Positions 31,026 to 42,658 of a stretch of 64,000 bases of DNA are shown here, in pieces. Source of the stretch: Oenanthe sinensis (lineage: Eukaryota > Streptophyta > Magnoliopsida > Apiales > Apiaceae). Within the stretch, counting starts at the first letter, position 1; every line of letters begins with the position of its first letter. The position numbers and the translations under genes are program-made. The DNA lies in the NCBI GenBank assembly GCA_028671895.1, contig CM053800.1:10561886-10625885 (forward strand), written 5' to 3'. Under the pieces are notes generated by a model. The model worked only from the letters and a program-made list of their open reading frames with translations, made no database searches and was not told where the DNA came from.

Positions 31026-33001
31026 GAGAGATACAACAAACTGATAAATGATCTAAATCTCAATGGCAAACACTATACAAAGAAGGAGATCAATAGGAAG
31101 TTTTTGTTGACAATGTCAGTTCACTTAGAGCATAGGATTACTGCCATCAGGGAGTCAAGGGATATGAATGAAATTTCATTGGAAAGACTTTATGGCATAC
31201 TGAAGACCTATGAGCTAGAGCAGATTCAACAGAAGGAAATATATGGTACAGGCAAAGTGGTCAGCAAGTCTACAGCTCTTGTAGCAGAAGTACCAGAATA
31301 CAAAGAATCTATGACTGAATCTTCTTCAGTCAAAGTCATTGATCAATGTATTGTTGCAGAAGTTGGTGCAACTCAAATGAATTCATCAGAAAGTCAATTC
31401 TACTCAATGGAAGAACTTGATCAACTTGAGGATGAATCTCTGGCACTGATTGCTAGGAAATTTGGAAATACAAGATTCAGGAGGAACCCTAATTTCAAAT
31501 TCAAGCCTATGGCAAACAGATTTCAGAGAGGTGGTTCTTCTAGCTCATCTAATACAAGAGGTGGATACAAGACAGGGATGGTAGACAGAAGCAAGATCCG
31601 TTGCTTCAACTATAATGAAATGGGACACTTTACTACAGATTGTAGAAAGCCCAAGCAGGATAGAAAGAAGGATTCATATGACGAGCTTAAACAGAAATAT
31701 GAAGCTCTACTGAAGAAGCATCAGGGAAGATCATACTTAGCAGAAGGAAAAAGCTGGGATGATTCTGGCAATGATGAAGAAGAAGATATGGGAAATCTTG
31801 CTCTAATGGCTTCTTCTTCTTCTTAAGGATCACAATCCTCACTTCGTCAAGGAATTGAGATAAACCCTAGCTGTCCTAAAATGTTTAAATTGTTAGGTGA
31901 GAATTTAACTGATGCTAGAGAATAAATGAAAGTATTAAAACTCAGAAACCAAGTTTTATCAAAAGAGAATTATGAATTGAAAAAGCTGAAACTTATAAAT
32001 GAGAAATTAACTGAAGATGTTGCATTTCAAGTTAATAGAGTCAACTGCTATGTTGAAATTGAAGCTTTTTTGAAGGATAAAATTGAAAAAGAGAAAGTCA
32101 GGTGTCAAGCCTATATAACTGCTTCATTTGTTATGAAAGACCTAGATGACCAACAAGAAATTAAACGGAAAGTTGGGATAGGTTTTGAATATAATGAATC
32201 CATAGGTAAGGCTAGTAACATCACCTCTTTTAAAGAGACTGCTATAGAGATGGGAATTCCACATGTTATTAAGGACACTAAGAAACCTCTTTTCATAACT
32301 CCTATTGCAGAACCAGTTCTTGATAGTTGTGTAATAGTGGATTATGAAATTAAACTTGAAGACCTTAAAGAGAAAGAGAAAGTACAGGAAAAACCTGTTA
32401 GGGACATAAAAGGAATAAATGTCCAGAAAGCTAAATATGTACTTAAAAGACCAATAGAAAATGTGAACATTGCTAGTTCATCCACTCCTGGTTTAGGTGC
32501 TAATGAGCTTAAGAAAAATCATAACAAACTTAATAAGTTTGTTAATAGTAGGGATAGTAACAACATATTCATGCTACTGAGAACTTTAAAAATGTTAATA
32601 AAGTTGAGGTAGAAACTGTTAAGACTCATACTATTGTGAACAAAATGCCTACTATTGATGCATGCCATAAACCTTGTGGTGTAGATAACTGTATGCTATG
32701 TGCTTTCAATGTTATGTCTGCATATTTTAAAAGCATGCATGCTATGAATGTCAATACTACACCTAGACAACACATAAATCACAGGCATGCTAGATCAAAG
32801 ACTGTTAGTCCTCCTATTTCACAGAAGGAGACATTCTCTCCTAAGCCTGCATACAAAAATGTTAAGGTTGTTTACAAGGAGAAGTGTTCAGTCAAAGTAG
32901 TAAATGAGTTTTTCAAGTTGGGTTCTGTTATTAAACCTGACAAATGACAATTTTTCAAATATGCCGGACCCAATCAATGTTGGGTTCCGAATAAGGCCTA
33001 A
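31026..33001 (+). pseudogene. gag: E1 gag, C-terminal part
   Basis: Continues the E1 Gag frame after E2 (ERYNKL region). The CCHC knuckle reads CFNYNEMGHFTTDC, so the second Cys is Tyr and zinc binding is probably lost. In-frame stops occur at 31824-31826 and 31923-31925, and a frameshift follows the TAG at 32610. The C-terminal motif CMLCAFNVMSAYF (near 32690) and an ending like that of E2 (CWVPNKA, stop at 32999-33001) show the full extended Gag was once present. Confidence 0.88.
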
Positions 33002-33019
33002 CTCATTTGTTGATTGCAG

Positions 33020-35406
33020 GGTGTAAAACAGGTGAACCGGGTTATGGATTCTCGACAGTGGATCCTCACGACACATGACCGGAGATAGAGCCCTGCTATC
33101 AAATGTTGTTGAGAGAGCTGGCCCAGTAGTTACCTTTGGAGATGACAGTAAGGGTATGACTAAGGGATATGGTTGTTTAGAAGCTGGCAATATCGTCATT
33201 GATAATGTATCTTTCGTGGAAGGTCTCAAACACAATCTTCTGAGTATCAGTCAGTTTTGTGACAAGGGATACACATTGAACTTTATGAAGGAGAGGTGTT
33301 TGATTTCTCACAAGAAGGATGAAAAGCTTGCTCCTTATGGGAGTAAGGAAAGGAAACTTGTTCGTAGCCGATCTGAACTCAGGTTGCAGAGATAAAGTCA
33401 ATTGTTTTTATGCTAAGGCTTCGTCAGATGAAAGTTGGCTATGGCATAAGAAGCTCTCACACCTTAATTTCAAATCTATGAATTCTCTAGTCAAAAGAGA
33501 ATTAGTGAAAGGACTGCCTTAATTGGAATTCACACAAGAAGAATGTATTGGGAAGTTTGAAGCTAAAGCTCAAGAAGCTATTTTTGTTGGTTATTCAAGA
33601 AGATCTTATCGGGTATATATTATTGATCAACATCATGTCAAAGAAAGTGTCAATGTAACTTTTGATGACACAAAATTCCCTGACATCCAAAATGATGATC
33701 CATCTGAAACTTTTAAGTTCAACAACTTTCCAGACTCACACTCAGATGATGAAAACGAACCTGAGGCTGCAACATGAAACAACAATGATAATAATGTTGA
33801 TGATCCAAATGCTAGTGGTGGAAACAGTGGAAACTCTGGAGATACCCCTAACACACAAGGAGATTCATCAAGAGATCCTAGCAGCAACTCAGGGGGAGGA
33901 GATGAAGGATCAGCAAATCAAACACAACATCACAATGAAAATCAAAGTGAATCATCAAGATCTAATCTGCCAAGTCAGAGAATTTGGAGTAAAGTTCATC
34001 CTTTTGAGTTAATCATTGGTGATCCAGATGTTGGTGTTAGAACAAGAGGTGCTACACAGAATCAATGCAATTATTCTGGGTTTCTATCTGAAATTGAACC
34101 TAAGAAAATAGAAGAAGCACGGTCTGATCCTGATTGGGTGATTGCTATGCAAGATGAACTCAATCAATTTGAATCTCAAGATGTTTGGAAACTGGTACCC
34201 AGACCAAAGGACAAGACTGTAATTGGCACAAGGTGGGTATTCAGAAACAAGTTGGATGAAGATGGCATTGTGATAAGGAACAAAGCTAGACTGGTTGCAA
34301 AAGGTTATTCCCAAGCTGAAGGAATTGATTATGATGAAACCTACGCTCCAGTTGCAAGACTTGAGGTTATCAGGATGTTTCTGGCATTCGCAGCTCACTC
34401 CAATTTTAAAGTTTATTAAATGGACGTGAAGAGTGCATTCCTGAACAGAAAGTTAGCTGAAGAGGTATATGTACAACAGCCCCCAGGCTTTGAAGATCCA
34501 GATCACATGGACTTTGTATATTTTCTTTTCAAGGCTATCTATGGTCTCAAACAAGCACCCGGAACATGGTATGACACTCTTTCAGAATTTTTTCTTGAAA
34601 ATAGTTTTGTTAGAGGAGTCATAGACAAAACTTTATTTTATAAGAAACACAATAATGATCTGATAATGGTACAAGTATATGTTGATGACATAATATTTGG
34701 GTCTACTAATGATAACTTGTGCAAGAGATTTGTTAAGTTAATGCAGAGTAGGTACAAGATGAGCTTAATGGGAGAGCTGAAATTCTTCCTTGGACTTCAA
34801 GTGAGTCAAAGAATAGATGGAATATTCATTTGTCAGTCCAAGTACCTTAAAGAACTTCTGAAGAAGTATCACATGGAAGATTCAGCATCTGCAAGAACTC
34901 CTTCATCTACAGCTGTCAAGCTTGGAGTATGTGAAAACTCAATAAAGGTAGACATCACAAGCTACAGAGGTATGATTGGATCTCTACTTTACCTAAATAC
35001 AAGCCGACCAGATATTATGTATGCCACTTGTATATGTGCAAGGTTCCAAGCGGATCCTAGAGATATTCATCTTGTTGCTGTGAAAAGAATCTTAAGATAT
35101 CTTAAGGGTACACCTAATCTTGGTATCTGATACACTAAAGAATCTGGTTTTAATCTAATAAGATATACATATTCTGATTATGCAGGTAGTGTTGTTGATA
35201 GGAAGAGCACCTCAGGGAGCTGTCAATTCCTAGGAAGAAGATTGATTTCCTGGTACAGCAAGAAACAGCAAACGGTTTCCAATTCTACAGCAGAGGCTGA
35301 GTACATTGCTGTTGGAAGCTGTTGCGCTCAGATCTTATGGATAAGGAATCAACTCAGAGATTATGGCTTTGTGTTAAATAAAGTTCCTATATTATATGAT
35401 AACACA
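33020..35406 (+). pseudogene. pol: E1 pol, main part (integrase core deleted)
   Basis: The protease region (GSSRHMTGD) is reached after a small deletion near 33045 relative to E2. The integrase zinc region (HKKLSHLNF) is present but coding jumps near 33540 straight to the segment after the catalytic core (GKFEAKAQEAIFVGY). About 0.6 kb holding all three catalytic residues is missing. The RT with YVDDIIFGS is recognisable (34138-35130). Stops lie at 33520-33522, 33775-33777, 34417-34419 and 35128-35130. In RNase H the site TDSDFAG of E2 is TYSDYAG here. E3 cuts the gene at 35406, inside the RNase H domain. Confidence 0.92.
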
Positions 35407-36169
35407 TGTTAGGAATATATTCATTTGATGATGTACAAAATACTAGAACAGGGTCTAGCTCAGTTTATCTGTAATAAGTCTTTCTAGTCTCTGAAATGTA
35501 TAATCAGAGTCTTGATGGTCAACATTCATGTTACTTGTACTTAGAAGAATTTCTGTAGAAAGTGAAACCAGAGTCTGCATAAAGATCAGAGTCTGGAAGG
35601 TGATCAGAGTCTATAGACTATCAGAGTCTATGATCTATCAGAGTCTACATGTGATCAGAGTCTGAAGATCATCAGAGTCTGAAGATTTCAGAGTCTATAC
35701 AGTTGAGGATAAATTTGGAAGAAGATCACAGGAATGAAAAGTCTTCGAAGATCAAGATAAATATATTGCAGATATGTTATGGGAAAGAAAGAGAATTCTA
35801 GGAGGAAACTATCAACTAATAATTAGGGATTTTATTCCTATTGTAATTTTACTTTCTGTTATTAGTTGATAGGCAGCTCTCTATATAAACTCTATGTAAC
35901 CTAATTGTAAATGTGTGGAAGTCGAAGCATAATTGTCTGAGTGAAATATTGTGAGGGCATAGAGATAGAGAGAGTTGTTGTAATAATCACAGAGAAGCTG
36001 CTAGGGTTTGTGTACACCCTAGGAGAGTTTTGTATTCACAAATCAATAATACAAAACAGTACTTATTCATATTTTTGTGTTTGAGTTTTTTCTTAATTTG
36101 ATTTTAAATCAGGCAGAAAAGACATACAAGTATTCAATCCCCCCTTCTACTTGTACAACTGGGAAAACA
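35407..36169 (+). repeat. E3 5' LTR
   Basis: TGTTAGGAAT...GGAAAACA, 763 bp. Nine or so copies of CAGAGTCT(G/A) lie between 35503 and 35700, upstream of a clear TATA box CTATATAAAC (35881-35890). The end carries TCCCCCCTTCTAC before the primer site. Confidence 0.96.
35881..35890 (+). promoter_or_regulatory. E3 LTR TATA box
   Basis: CTATATAAAC downstream of the motif cluster, conserved in the 3' LTR near 60548. Confidence 0.7.
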
Positions 36170-36183
36170 ATTGGTATCAGAGC
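36170..36183 (+). promoter_or_regulatory. E3 primer-binding site
   Basis: ATTGGTATCAGAGC abuts the LTR, matching initiator tRNA(Met). Confidence 0.95.
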
Positions 36184-36207
36184 CTAACGTTTAAAAATCG
36201 ATCAGAG

Positions 36208-38508
36208 ATGTTTGGAAACAAAGATGACAATTCTAAGATTCCTATGCTTAAGAGAAACGAGTTCACCCACTGGAAGGTTAAGATGTTGTACCATCTGGAA
36301 GCAACAGACCCTGACTATCTTGACAGGATTAATAAAGGACCCTTTGTGCCCTTAAAAATTGTGCCTCAAATCAACGAGGAAGGCAAAATAACTGAAGAAC
36401 ACCTCGTTGAGAAACCAAAGGTTGAATGGACAAAAGAGGACAATGAAAATGTCCTTAAGGAGGCAAAAGTAAAGAACATTCTCTTTAACAGTTTGGATTC
36501 TGTTCTAACTAACTGTGTCATATCATGCAAGACTGCTAAGGAGATGTGGACAAAACTTGAGGTGCATTGTCAAGGGACTAAGGATGTCAAGAAGAATGCT
36601 AGGTCTTTGCTAATTCAAGAGTATAAGTACTTTGAAGCAAAATCTGGAGAATCTATCACTGAGATGTATGATAGGTTTACAAAACTCTTGAATGAAATGG
36701 CTATGCTTGGTAAGGTTTATGATTCTGAAGATACAAACACCAAGTTTCTGAGAGCACTTCCTGAAGAGTGGGACAATAAGACTACAGCCATAAGGGAAGC
36801 TAGAGATTTGGATGAACTAACTCTAGAAGAATTGTATGGCAGACTCAAGACATATGATTTGGAGATGCAACAGAGAAAGAATAAGAAGTCTGTAAAGACA
36901 AAATTTGTGGCACTCTTGATGGAGTCTGAGAAAGAACAACAGGAACAACCCACAGAAGCAAGAATCAAGGATTCAAGAAAGAAGGGTAAAGCTGTTGTGG
37001 AGTCAGAGTCTACTGACACAGACTCTTATTCTGATGAAGAGTTTGATCTAAGTCAAATGATGGCTATGTTTGCTAAAAATTTCAAAAGAATGAAATTCAA
37101 CAAAAGAACTGGCAAATTTTGTAAAAGGCCATCATTCAAGAAGGAAGATGAGAAGGTTGAGAAGAGCAATAGTACAATAATCAAACTTGACAAAGCAAAG
37201 GTCAAATGTTTCAACTGTGGAATATTGGGGCACTTTGCCAGTGAATGCAGAAAGTCAAAAAGTCAAGGAAAAGGAAAAGCACTTCTGTCAACAGGAAAGG
37301 ATTGGGCAGACTCAAGCTCAGAGGATGAAATTGATTATGAAAATCTAGCATTGATGGCATCCTCCTCAAGAAAATCACAGTCTCCCAAAGAACCCTCATC
37401 TCCTAAAACTCAGGTATCAATCTTGACTCCTGAATCCTTAATTAATTTAGACTCTGATGGCATAGAGATTGTGAAAAGTGAGGTTAATAAAATAATGACA
37501 ACATGTAGGTCTCTCACTAGTGAAAGTGAAAGGTTGAGAGAAGAAAATTTAACCTTAACTAAAAGGAATGGTCATTTAGAGTATGAGTTATTATTAATGG
37601 AACAATACAAAAAGGATTCTGAGAAATATAGTCATAACTACACTGAAATTTTGAAAGTTTATGACTATGTTAGGAAAGAACTAGAAGAAGAAAGGCTTAA
37701 GTTTAAAGTTTGGACAGACTCTGGAAGAAAAGTTCAAGAAATTCTCAATAATCAAAACGTGTGTCAAACTGCTGGTCTAGGCTATGACAAGAGTCAAGAC
37801 AAAAGACCTATTGTTGAGAATGATAACAATGAAGAAGCTAGCAAATTTAATAAGACTAAAGACAAAAGTACATTTGTTCCTGTTAAGTTTATGATCACTA
37901 AAGAAAAATCTGAAACCACAAACTCATCTGTCAATAGTCCCCCTGTTGTTGACAAGAAGACAGATGAAACAGGAGAAAATAACTCTAAGAAAAATATTAA
38001 CATAGGGTACTTGTCTAAGTCTAAGTTGAAAGAAAGGCTAGAGAACTTATCAGAGTCCACCAAAACTAGGAGAAATAGGAATGGTAAGGAAGGCATTAAT
38101 AAGACTAATAATTATCAAAAAGATCCTAATGCTCCTAGAAAGAAGTGTTATAGATGTGGCAACCACAACCATTTAGCTATAGATTGTAAAACAAAAATTG
38201 AGATGAAATCAGAGTCTAGTCCTTCTCAGACTCTGAAAAGTCACTACATACCACAGAAACCTTGTTATCACTGTGGTAGCATATTTCATTCTATTTATAT
38301 GTGTAGGGACTATCATGATTTGTATTATAATTTTTATGAGCTAAAATCTTCAATTGATAAAAGTTGGTATGACATTGTTAAGACACCACCAGAGTGTGAA
38401 GCAACAAAAGAGACAGGTAAACCAAAAGGGAAAATTACTAAGCATGTTTCTCCTAAAGTTAGTATAAAAGGATCCAAAACTGTTTGGGTCCTCAAAACAT
38501 CTAACTAG
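36208..38508 (+). CDS. gag: E3 Gag, extended Sirevirus type
   Basis: Intact frame of 766 residues from ATG 36208; the frame is open further upstream but that part overlaps the LTR end and primer site. The N-terminal copia Gag domain (FTHWKVKMLYHL) is followed by a UBN2-like region, a CCHC knuckle CFNCGILGHFASEC, coiled-coil-prone stretches and a second knuckle CYRCGNHNHLAIDC. A third Cys/His cluster, CYHCGSIFHSIYMC, replaces the CMPCAFNIMHAYF block of E2. It ends KTVWVLKTSN. Several CAGAGTCT/AGACTCTG copies of the LTR motif lie in the coding sequence (for example near 37000 and 38210-38235), encoding Glu-Ser or Asp-Ser. Confidence 0.92.
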   Translation: MFGNKDDNSKIPMLKRNEFTHWKVKMLYHLEATDPDYLDRINKGPFVPLKIVPQINEEGKITEEHLVEKPKVEWTKEDNENVLKEAKVKNILFNSLDSVLTNCVISCKTAKEMWTKLEVHCQGTKDVKKNARSLLIQEYKYFEAKSGESITEMYDRFTKLLNEMAMLGKVYDSEDTNTKFLRALPEEWDNKTTAIREARDLDELTLEELYGRLKTYDLEMQQRKNKKSVKTKFVALLMESEKEQQEQPTEARIKDSRKKGKAVVESESTDTDSYSDEEFDLSQMMAMFAKNFKRMKFNKRTGKFCKRPSFKKEDEKVEKSNSTIIKLDKAKVKCFNCGILGHFASECRKSKSQGKGKALLSTGKDWADSSSEDEIDYENLALMASSSRKSQSPKEPSSPKTQVSILTPESLINLDSDGIEIVKSEVNKIMTTCRSLTSESERLREENLTLTKRNGHLEYELLLMEQYKKDSEKYSHNYTEILKVYDYVRKELEEERLKFKVWTDSGRKVQEILNNQNVCQTAGLGYDKSQDKRPIVENDNNEEASKFNKTKDKSTFVPVKFMITKEKSETTNSSVNSPPVVDKKTDETGENNSKKNINIGYLSKSKLKERLENLSESTKTRRNRNGKEGINKTNNYQKDPNAPRKKCYRCGNHNHLAIDCKTKIEMKSESSPSQTLKSHYIPQKPCYHCGSIFHSIYMCRDYHDLYYNFYELKSSIDKSWYDIVKTPPECEATKETGKPKGKITKHVSPKVSIKGSKTVWVLKTSN

Positions 38509-39801
38509 TTGCTTTATGTATGCAGGGAACCAGGGTAAAGAAAGTAACCCTAATCCTGGACAGTGGATGCTCAGGACACATGACTGGAAAGAAATCCCTG
38601 CTTACAGACTTTGTGGAAATGGCTGGCCCAGAAGTATCCTTTGGAGATGGCAACAAAGGACAAACACTGGGATATGGCAAGATTGTACTTGGAAATGTCA
38701 TCATTGAACAAGTAGCTCTAGTTGATGGCTTAAGGCATAATTTAATAAGCATAAGTCAACTTGGAGATAAAGGTTACCATACTGGCTTTGACAACAAAGA
38801 GTGTCTTGTGACTCACAAAGAAACAGGCATGTAAAGGTGATATTTTGCTTGTCCAAATTTATGTTGATGATATTATATTTGGATCTACTAATGATAAACT
38901 CTGCGAAAAGTTTAGTCAACTAATACAGTCAAATTATGAAATGAGCATGATGGGAGAGTTGAACTTCTTTTTGGGGCTTCAAGTCAAACAGAATGATGAT
39001 GGAATTTTCATCAATCAAACAAAGTATGTGAAAGAACTATTAAAGAAGTTTGATATGCAAGACTCTGCAACTGCTAAAACTCCCATGTCTACAGCCACTA
39101 AGCTAGACACAGACTCAAAGGGTAAGAAAGTTGACAACACTAGCTACAGAGGTATGATTGGTTCATTGCTATATTTAACTGCTAGTAGACCATATATAAT
39201 GTTTGCAACTTGTCTATGTGCTAGATTTCAAGATGACCCTAGAGAATCACATTTAATAGGTGTGAAAAGAATTTTTAGATATCTCAAGGGGGCACAAAAT
39301 CTTGGACTTTGGTATCTTAGAGAGTCAGATTTTTCACTAATTGGCTATTCAGATTCTGACTATGCAGGATGCAAAGTAAACAGGAAAAGCACAACAGGAC
39401 AATGCCAGTTTCTTGGCAACAGATTAATTTATTGGTTTAGCAAGAAATAACAAACTGTATCCACCTCAACAGCTGAGGTTGAATACATTGCAGCTGGAAG
39501 TTGCTGTGCTCAAATTCTGTGGATGAGAAATCAATTACTTGATTATGGACTAAAATTCTCAAATATTCCTATGTATTGTGATAATACTAGTGCTATTAAA
39601 ATTGCACAGAATCCAGTCCAACACTCCAGAACAAAGCACATTGATGTCAGGTATCACTTTATTAGAGAACACATTGAAAATGGTACTGTGACACTTCACT
39701 ATGTTCCAACTAACAGACATATTGCAGATATTTTGACAAAACCACTTGATGAGTCTACCTTTCTCAGACTGATAGGTGAATTAGGTATGTTAAATATGTA
39801 A
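38505..39801 (+). pseudogene. pol: E3 pol with integrase and most of RT deleted
   Basis: Opens in the -1 frame relative to gag. The protease (LILDSGCSGHMTGKKS) is intact to about 38834. Coding then passes directly to the end of the reverse transcriptase (VQIYVDDIIFGST near 38850), so roughly 2 kb with the whole integrase and the RT fingers is missing compared with E2. RNase H follows (SDSDYAGC, CDNTSAIKIA), with a stop at 39448-39450 where related copies have CAG or CAA. The element could move only with proteins supplied by relatives. Confidence 0.93.
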
Positions 39802-40290
39802 GTGATCAAAAATTACAAGAAGCAAGGTATGTACTTTAATTATAGTCCTTGTCTTAACACACTGTGATTAATTATTATTGCAAAATTTTGTTTGGTATTT
39901 TACCTTGACAGAGTCTAGTTTTTAGACTCTGACGAGTCTGTAGACTCTGACGAGTCTGTAGACTCTGAGAGTCAGTAGACTCTGAGAGTCAGTAGACTCT
40001 GAGAGAAATATCGCCTAGACTCTGAAACGGTTAAAATTCGCGCCTGCAGACTCTGATTGCATTTAAAATGTTCAAATGACTTGAAATAGGCGGTAACAGT
40101 TATCTTTTGACTGGAGACAGGCTGTAGACTCCTGTGTATTGTATGCAACTTGAACAAAATAGAATTTTTCATACAATTTACTCACTTGTTTATTGCAATT
40201 GATTTCTACGGTAAAAATATTCACAGAGCTTTTTACGAACCCTAACTAATTTCTTCAAGCTTTTCCATCACTTTCCACTCAACAACTCCA
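39802..40290 (+). promoter_or_regulatory. E3 pol-env spacer with AGACTCTG array
   Basis: Short spacer of 489 bp. From 39908 to 40060 it carries about ten copies of AGACTCTG, GAGTCTG or CAGAGTCT, alternating in orientation (for example TAGACTCTGACGAGTCTG twice in tandem). These are the complement of the CAGAGTCT motif clustered in the E3 LTR. I see no clear TATA box before the env-like ATG. Confidence 0.6.
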
Positions 40291-40941
40291 ATGGCTGCCG
40301 TTTCTACTGTCATGAGGGGACCCAAGGCGATTGCTTTCACATTTGGGGATTTCGAGTTCATGACCACAAATCATGTTGCTGCCCTTGGAGAAAAGAAAGG
40401 GGTAGACGCTGACTACTACCATGTGATGGATTTCTTGGAGCAATCCGAGCTACACTACATTCTCAAGGCATCACCAGTCATTCACATGGATGCTGTATCA
40501 CAAGCATGGAGCACTGCAAAGGTAGTTGATCCTTCTCAGGATCAACCAGGTAAAATAATGTTTACCTTTGGTAACTTTACATTTGATGTTACTGCTGATG
40601 TTATTAATTCTGTGCTTAAATTACCAGTTAAACAATCTTTTGATGAAACTGTTTCTGATGCTGAAATTAAAGATATGTTTAAATCACTAGGTTATTCTGG
40701 TAGTTTAGAAAACATGAGTCAGTTAACTAGGCCTTATTTGAGAAAAGAATGGTCCTTTTTCTTCGATCAAATTGCTAAGTCTTTTACTGGTAAGTGTAGT
40801 GGATTTGATGCTATTACTGCTATTACTTATCAAATTGGTCACAGTCTCCTATTTGATAGAGTAATCAACATTGGTGATATGTTGCTCACTCATATGGGAG
40901 AAAAATTAAATAATGTGCATGAGGGGAGAAAGAAAGTCTAC
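40291..40941 (+). pseudogene. E3 env-like ORF, N-terminal part
   Basis: Starts at ATG 40291 (MAAVSTVMRG) and encodes 217 codons of the conserved ORF3 N-terminal domain. Landmarks are VINSVLKLP, LRKEWSFFFDQIAKSF and YQIGHSLLFDRVINIGDMLL. E4 cuts it exactly after the target copy TCTAC (40937-40941), and the frame resumes at 55679 without a shift. Confidence 0.88.
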
Positions 40942-42193
40942 TGTTAGGTCCAAAGTGTTGTAGAGGAGGGGGTGAATACAACTTTTTAGAATAATGAGAG
41001 AATGTATAAATATGCAGGTAATAAATTATGACACAGAATTTCAAGAATATATCATTATATTCATTGAAGGATTTGCTACAACATTCATAAAGGCATCATG
41101 ATCAGTTGAACAATAAATGCAGCAATTAAAGCTAGATTCAACTGATCCTCTCTCTCACTATATGTTTTACAGTAAATGCTCTCTCTTTTTAATATATCGT
41201 TGAAATACAGAGATAAAGTCTTTCTACTAATAAAAACAAAGTGTCGCTTTTATAATGTCATGTAGTCTTGATCTTGTCCTTTTTGTGTACGTGGCCCAAT
41301 CAGGACTTCGACAACAAAAAGTACTTTCCCAACAACTCTGGATCAACCGTTCACAATAAGCCACTTGTCCCTTGAACATTAAATGTTACATATCGACCCG
41401 CATCTCGATCTCGGCCTGAACCCATCTCGATCTCGATCTGTGAGAATCTCGATCTCTATCTGTGAAAAACTCGATCTCGATCTCGATCTCGATCTGTGAA
41501 AATCTCGATCTCGATCTTGATCTCGATCTGTGAGAATCTCGATCTCGATCTGCCGTGGATCGAGATTTGCCTTGCAATGTTTTACTTCAATTATAAATCT
41601 CGACCCGCATCTCGATCTGCTATGGATCGACATTTGCCTTAGCAAATATGCACTCATCCAATGTTAACCTTCTTTAGTGACTAATTGAGGATTAACCTTT
41701 ATGAGCAAGTTTCCCTAGCTTCTTCAATTTCTTTTCCTCACTCAATTCAAATGAGATCTTCTATTACTGACATGAACTTGCCTCCAATGTCCTGACACTT
41801 GATGCAATGGTCTGGTTCATAAGTGACTAGTCTTGTAGGGGTTCTTGCTTCTGAATGTCAGTTCTCATTTGTTGATTAACATTTACATTATCCAGATGTT
41901 GATATACATTACATGAAATCACTTTGGTCTTCTTGATACTTCTTTGACATTAATTTGATTCTCCATTAGATAAGTTAGGGCATGAGCAATACTGAGATTG
42001 AACTTCTTCTCACTTATGCATCCTTGATTAACCAAATTAGTTACTTGTAGTTACCAAATATCATTACCATTTCTTCAGTTGATTGATTCCATGTGCTTCT
42101 TCAGTTTCTCTTGTTTTTGCTGTTGTTTTATCTTTTACCTAGTTAAGTTACATAGTAATTAAGTGTTACAAGTTAGTACACCTATGCCTTTCA
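40942..42193 (-). repeat. E4 3' LTR
   Basis: Downstream LTR of the minus-strand element. It contains the GATCTCGATCTCGATC array (41393-41640) that also occurs in the pol-env spacer. Arg/Ser/Asp-rich open frames in it are by-products of the array and not genes. Confidence 0.96.
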
Positions 42194-42210
42194 ATCTCCC
42201 CCTATTTGAT
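42194..42210 (-). promoter_or_regulatory. E4 polypurine tract
   Basis: Reads ATCAAATAGGGGGAGAT on the minus strand, abutting the 3' LTR. The region between it and the env-like stop (42211-42658) is non-coding. Confidence 0.92.
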
Positions 42211-42658
42211 TGTCTAACAATGACAACCAAATTCACAATGAGGATAACTCAACTAATCAGGGACTGAAAAAGATAAAATAACATTCATAAAAGATCATGT
42301 CAACTAGCATAATGCTTGGCTTGATTAACTAGCTTCATGTCTATTACTGATACTTCAAGTGCCAAAATTGGACACCTATTGGCTCGATCAAATGACTTCA
42401 TGCTCTTCTAGAGATTTTCTCTAAGTACTTTAAGAGCACGGTCCACTCAATCTTCAATTATCCTTCTGAAGTCCTTTTAGCAGTATTACCACCGCCGAAC
42501 TTCGTGAAATAATTGACGCCTAATATAATCCAGTTTCAAGACACTTAGCTAACTAACTTCTACCTTACACTACACAAGAAAACAGATAATATATATTTAC
42601 AATGCAGGAAAACAAGAAAACAAATTACAACGCAAAGAAACATTACAAGCATAATACA

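Noticed and set aside
41379..41657. Arg/Ser/Asp-rich open frames in both E4 LTRs (also 54859-55137)
   Set aside because: They arise from the GATCTCGATC array, recur in both LTRs, and have no start context or homology expected of an SR protein.
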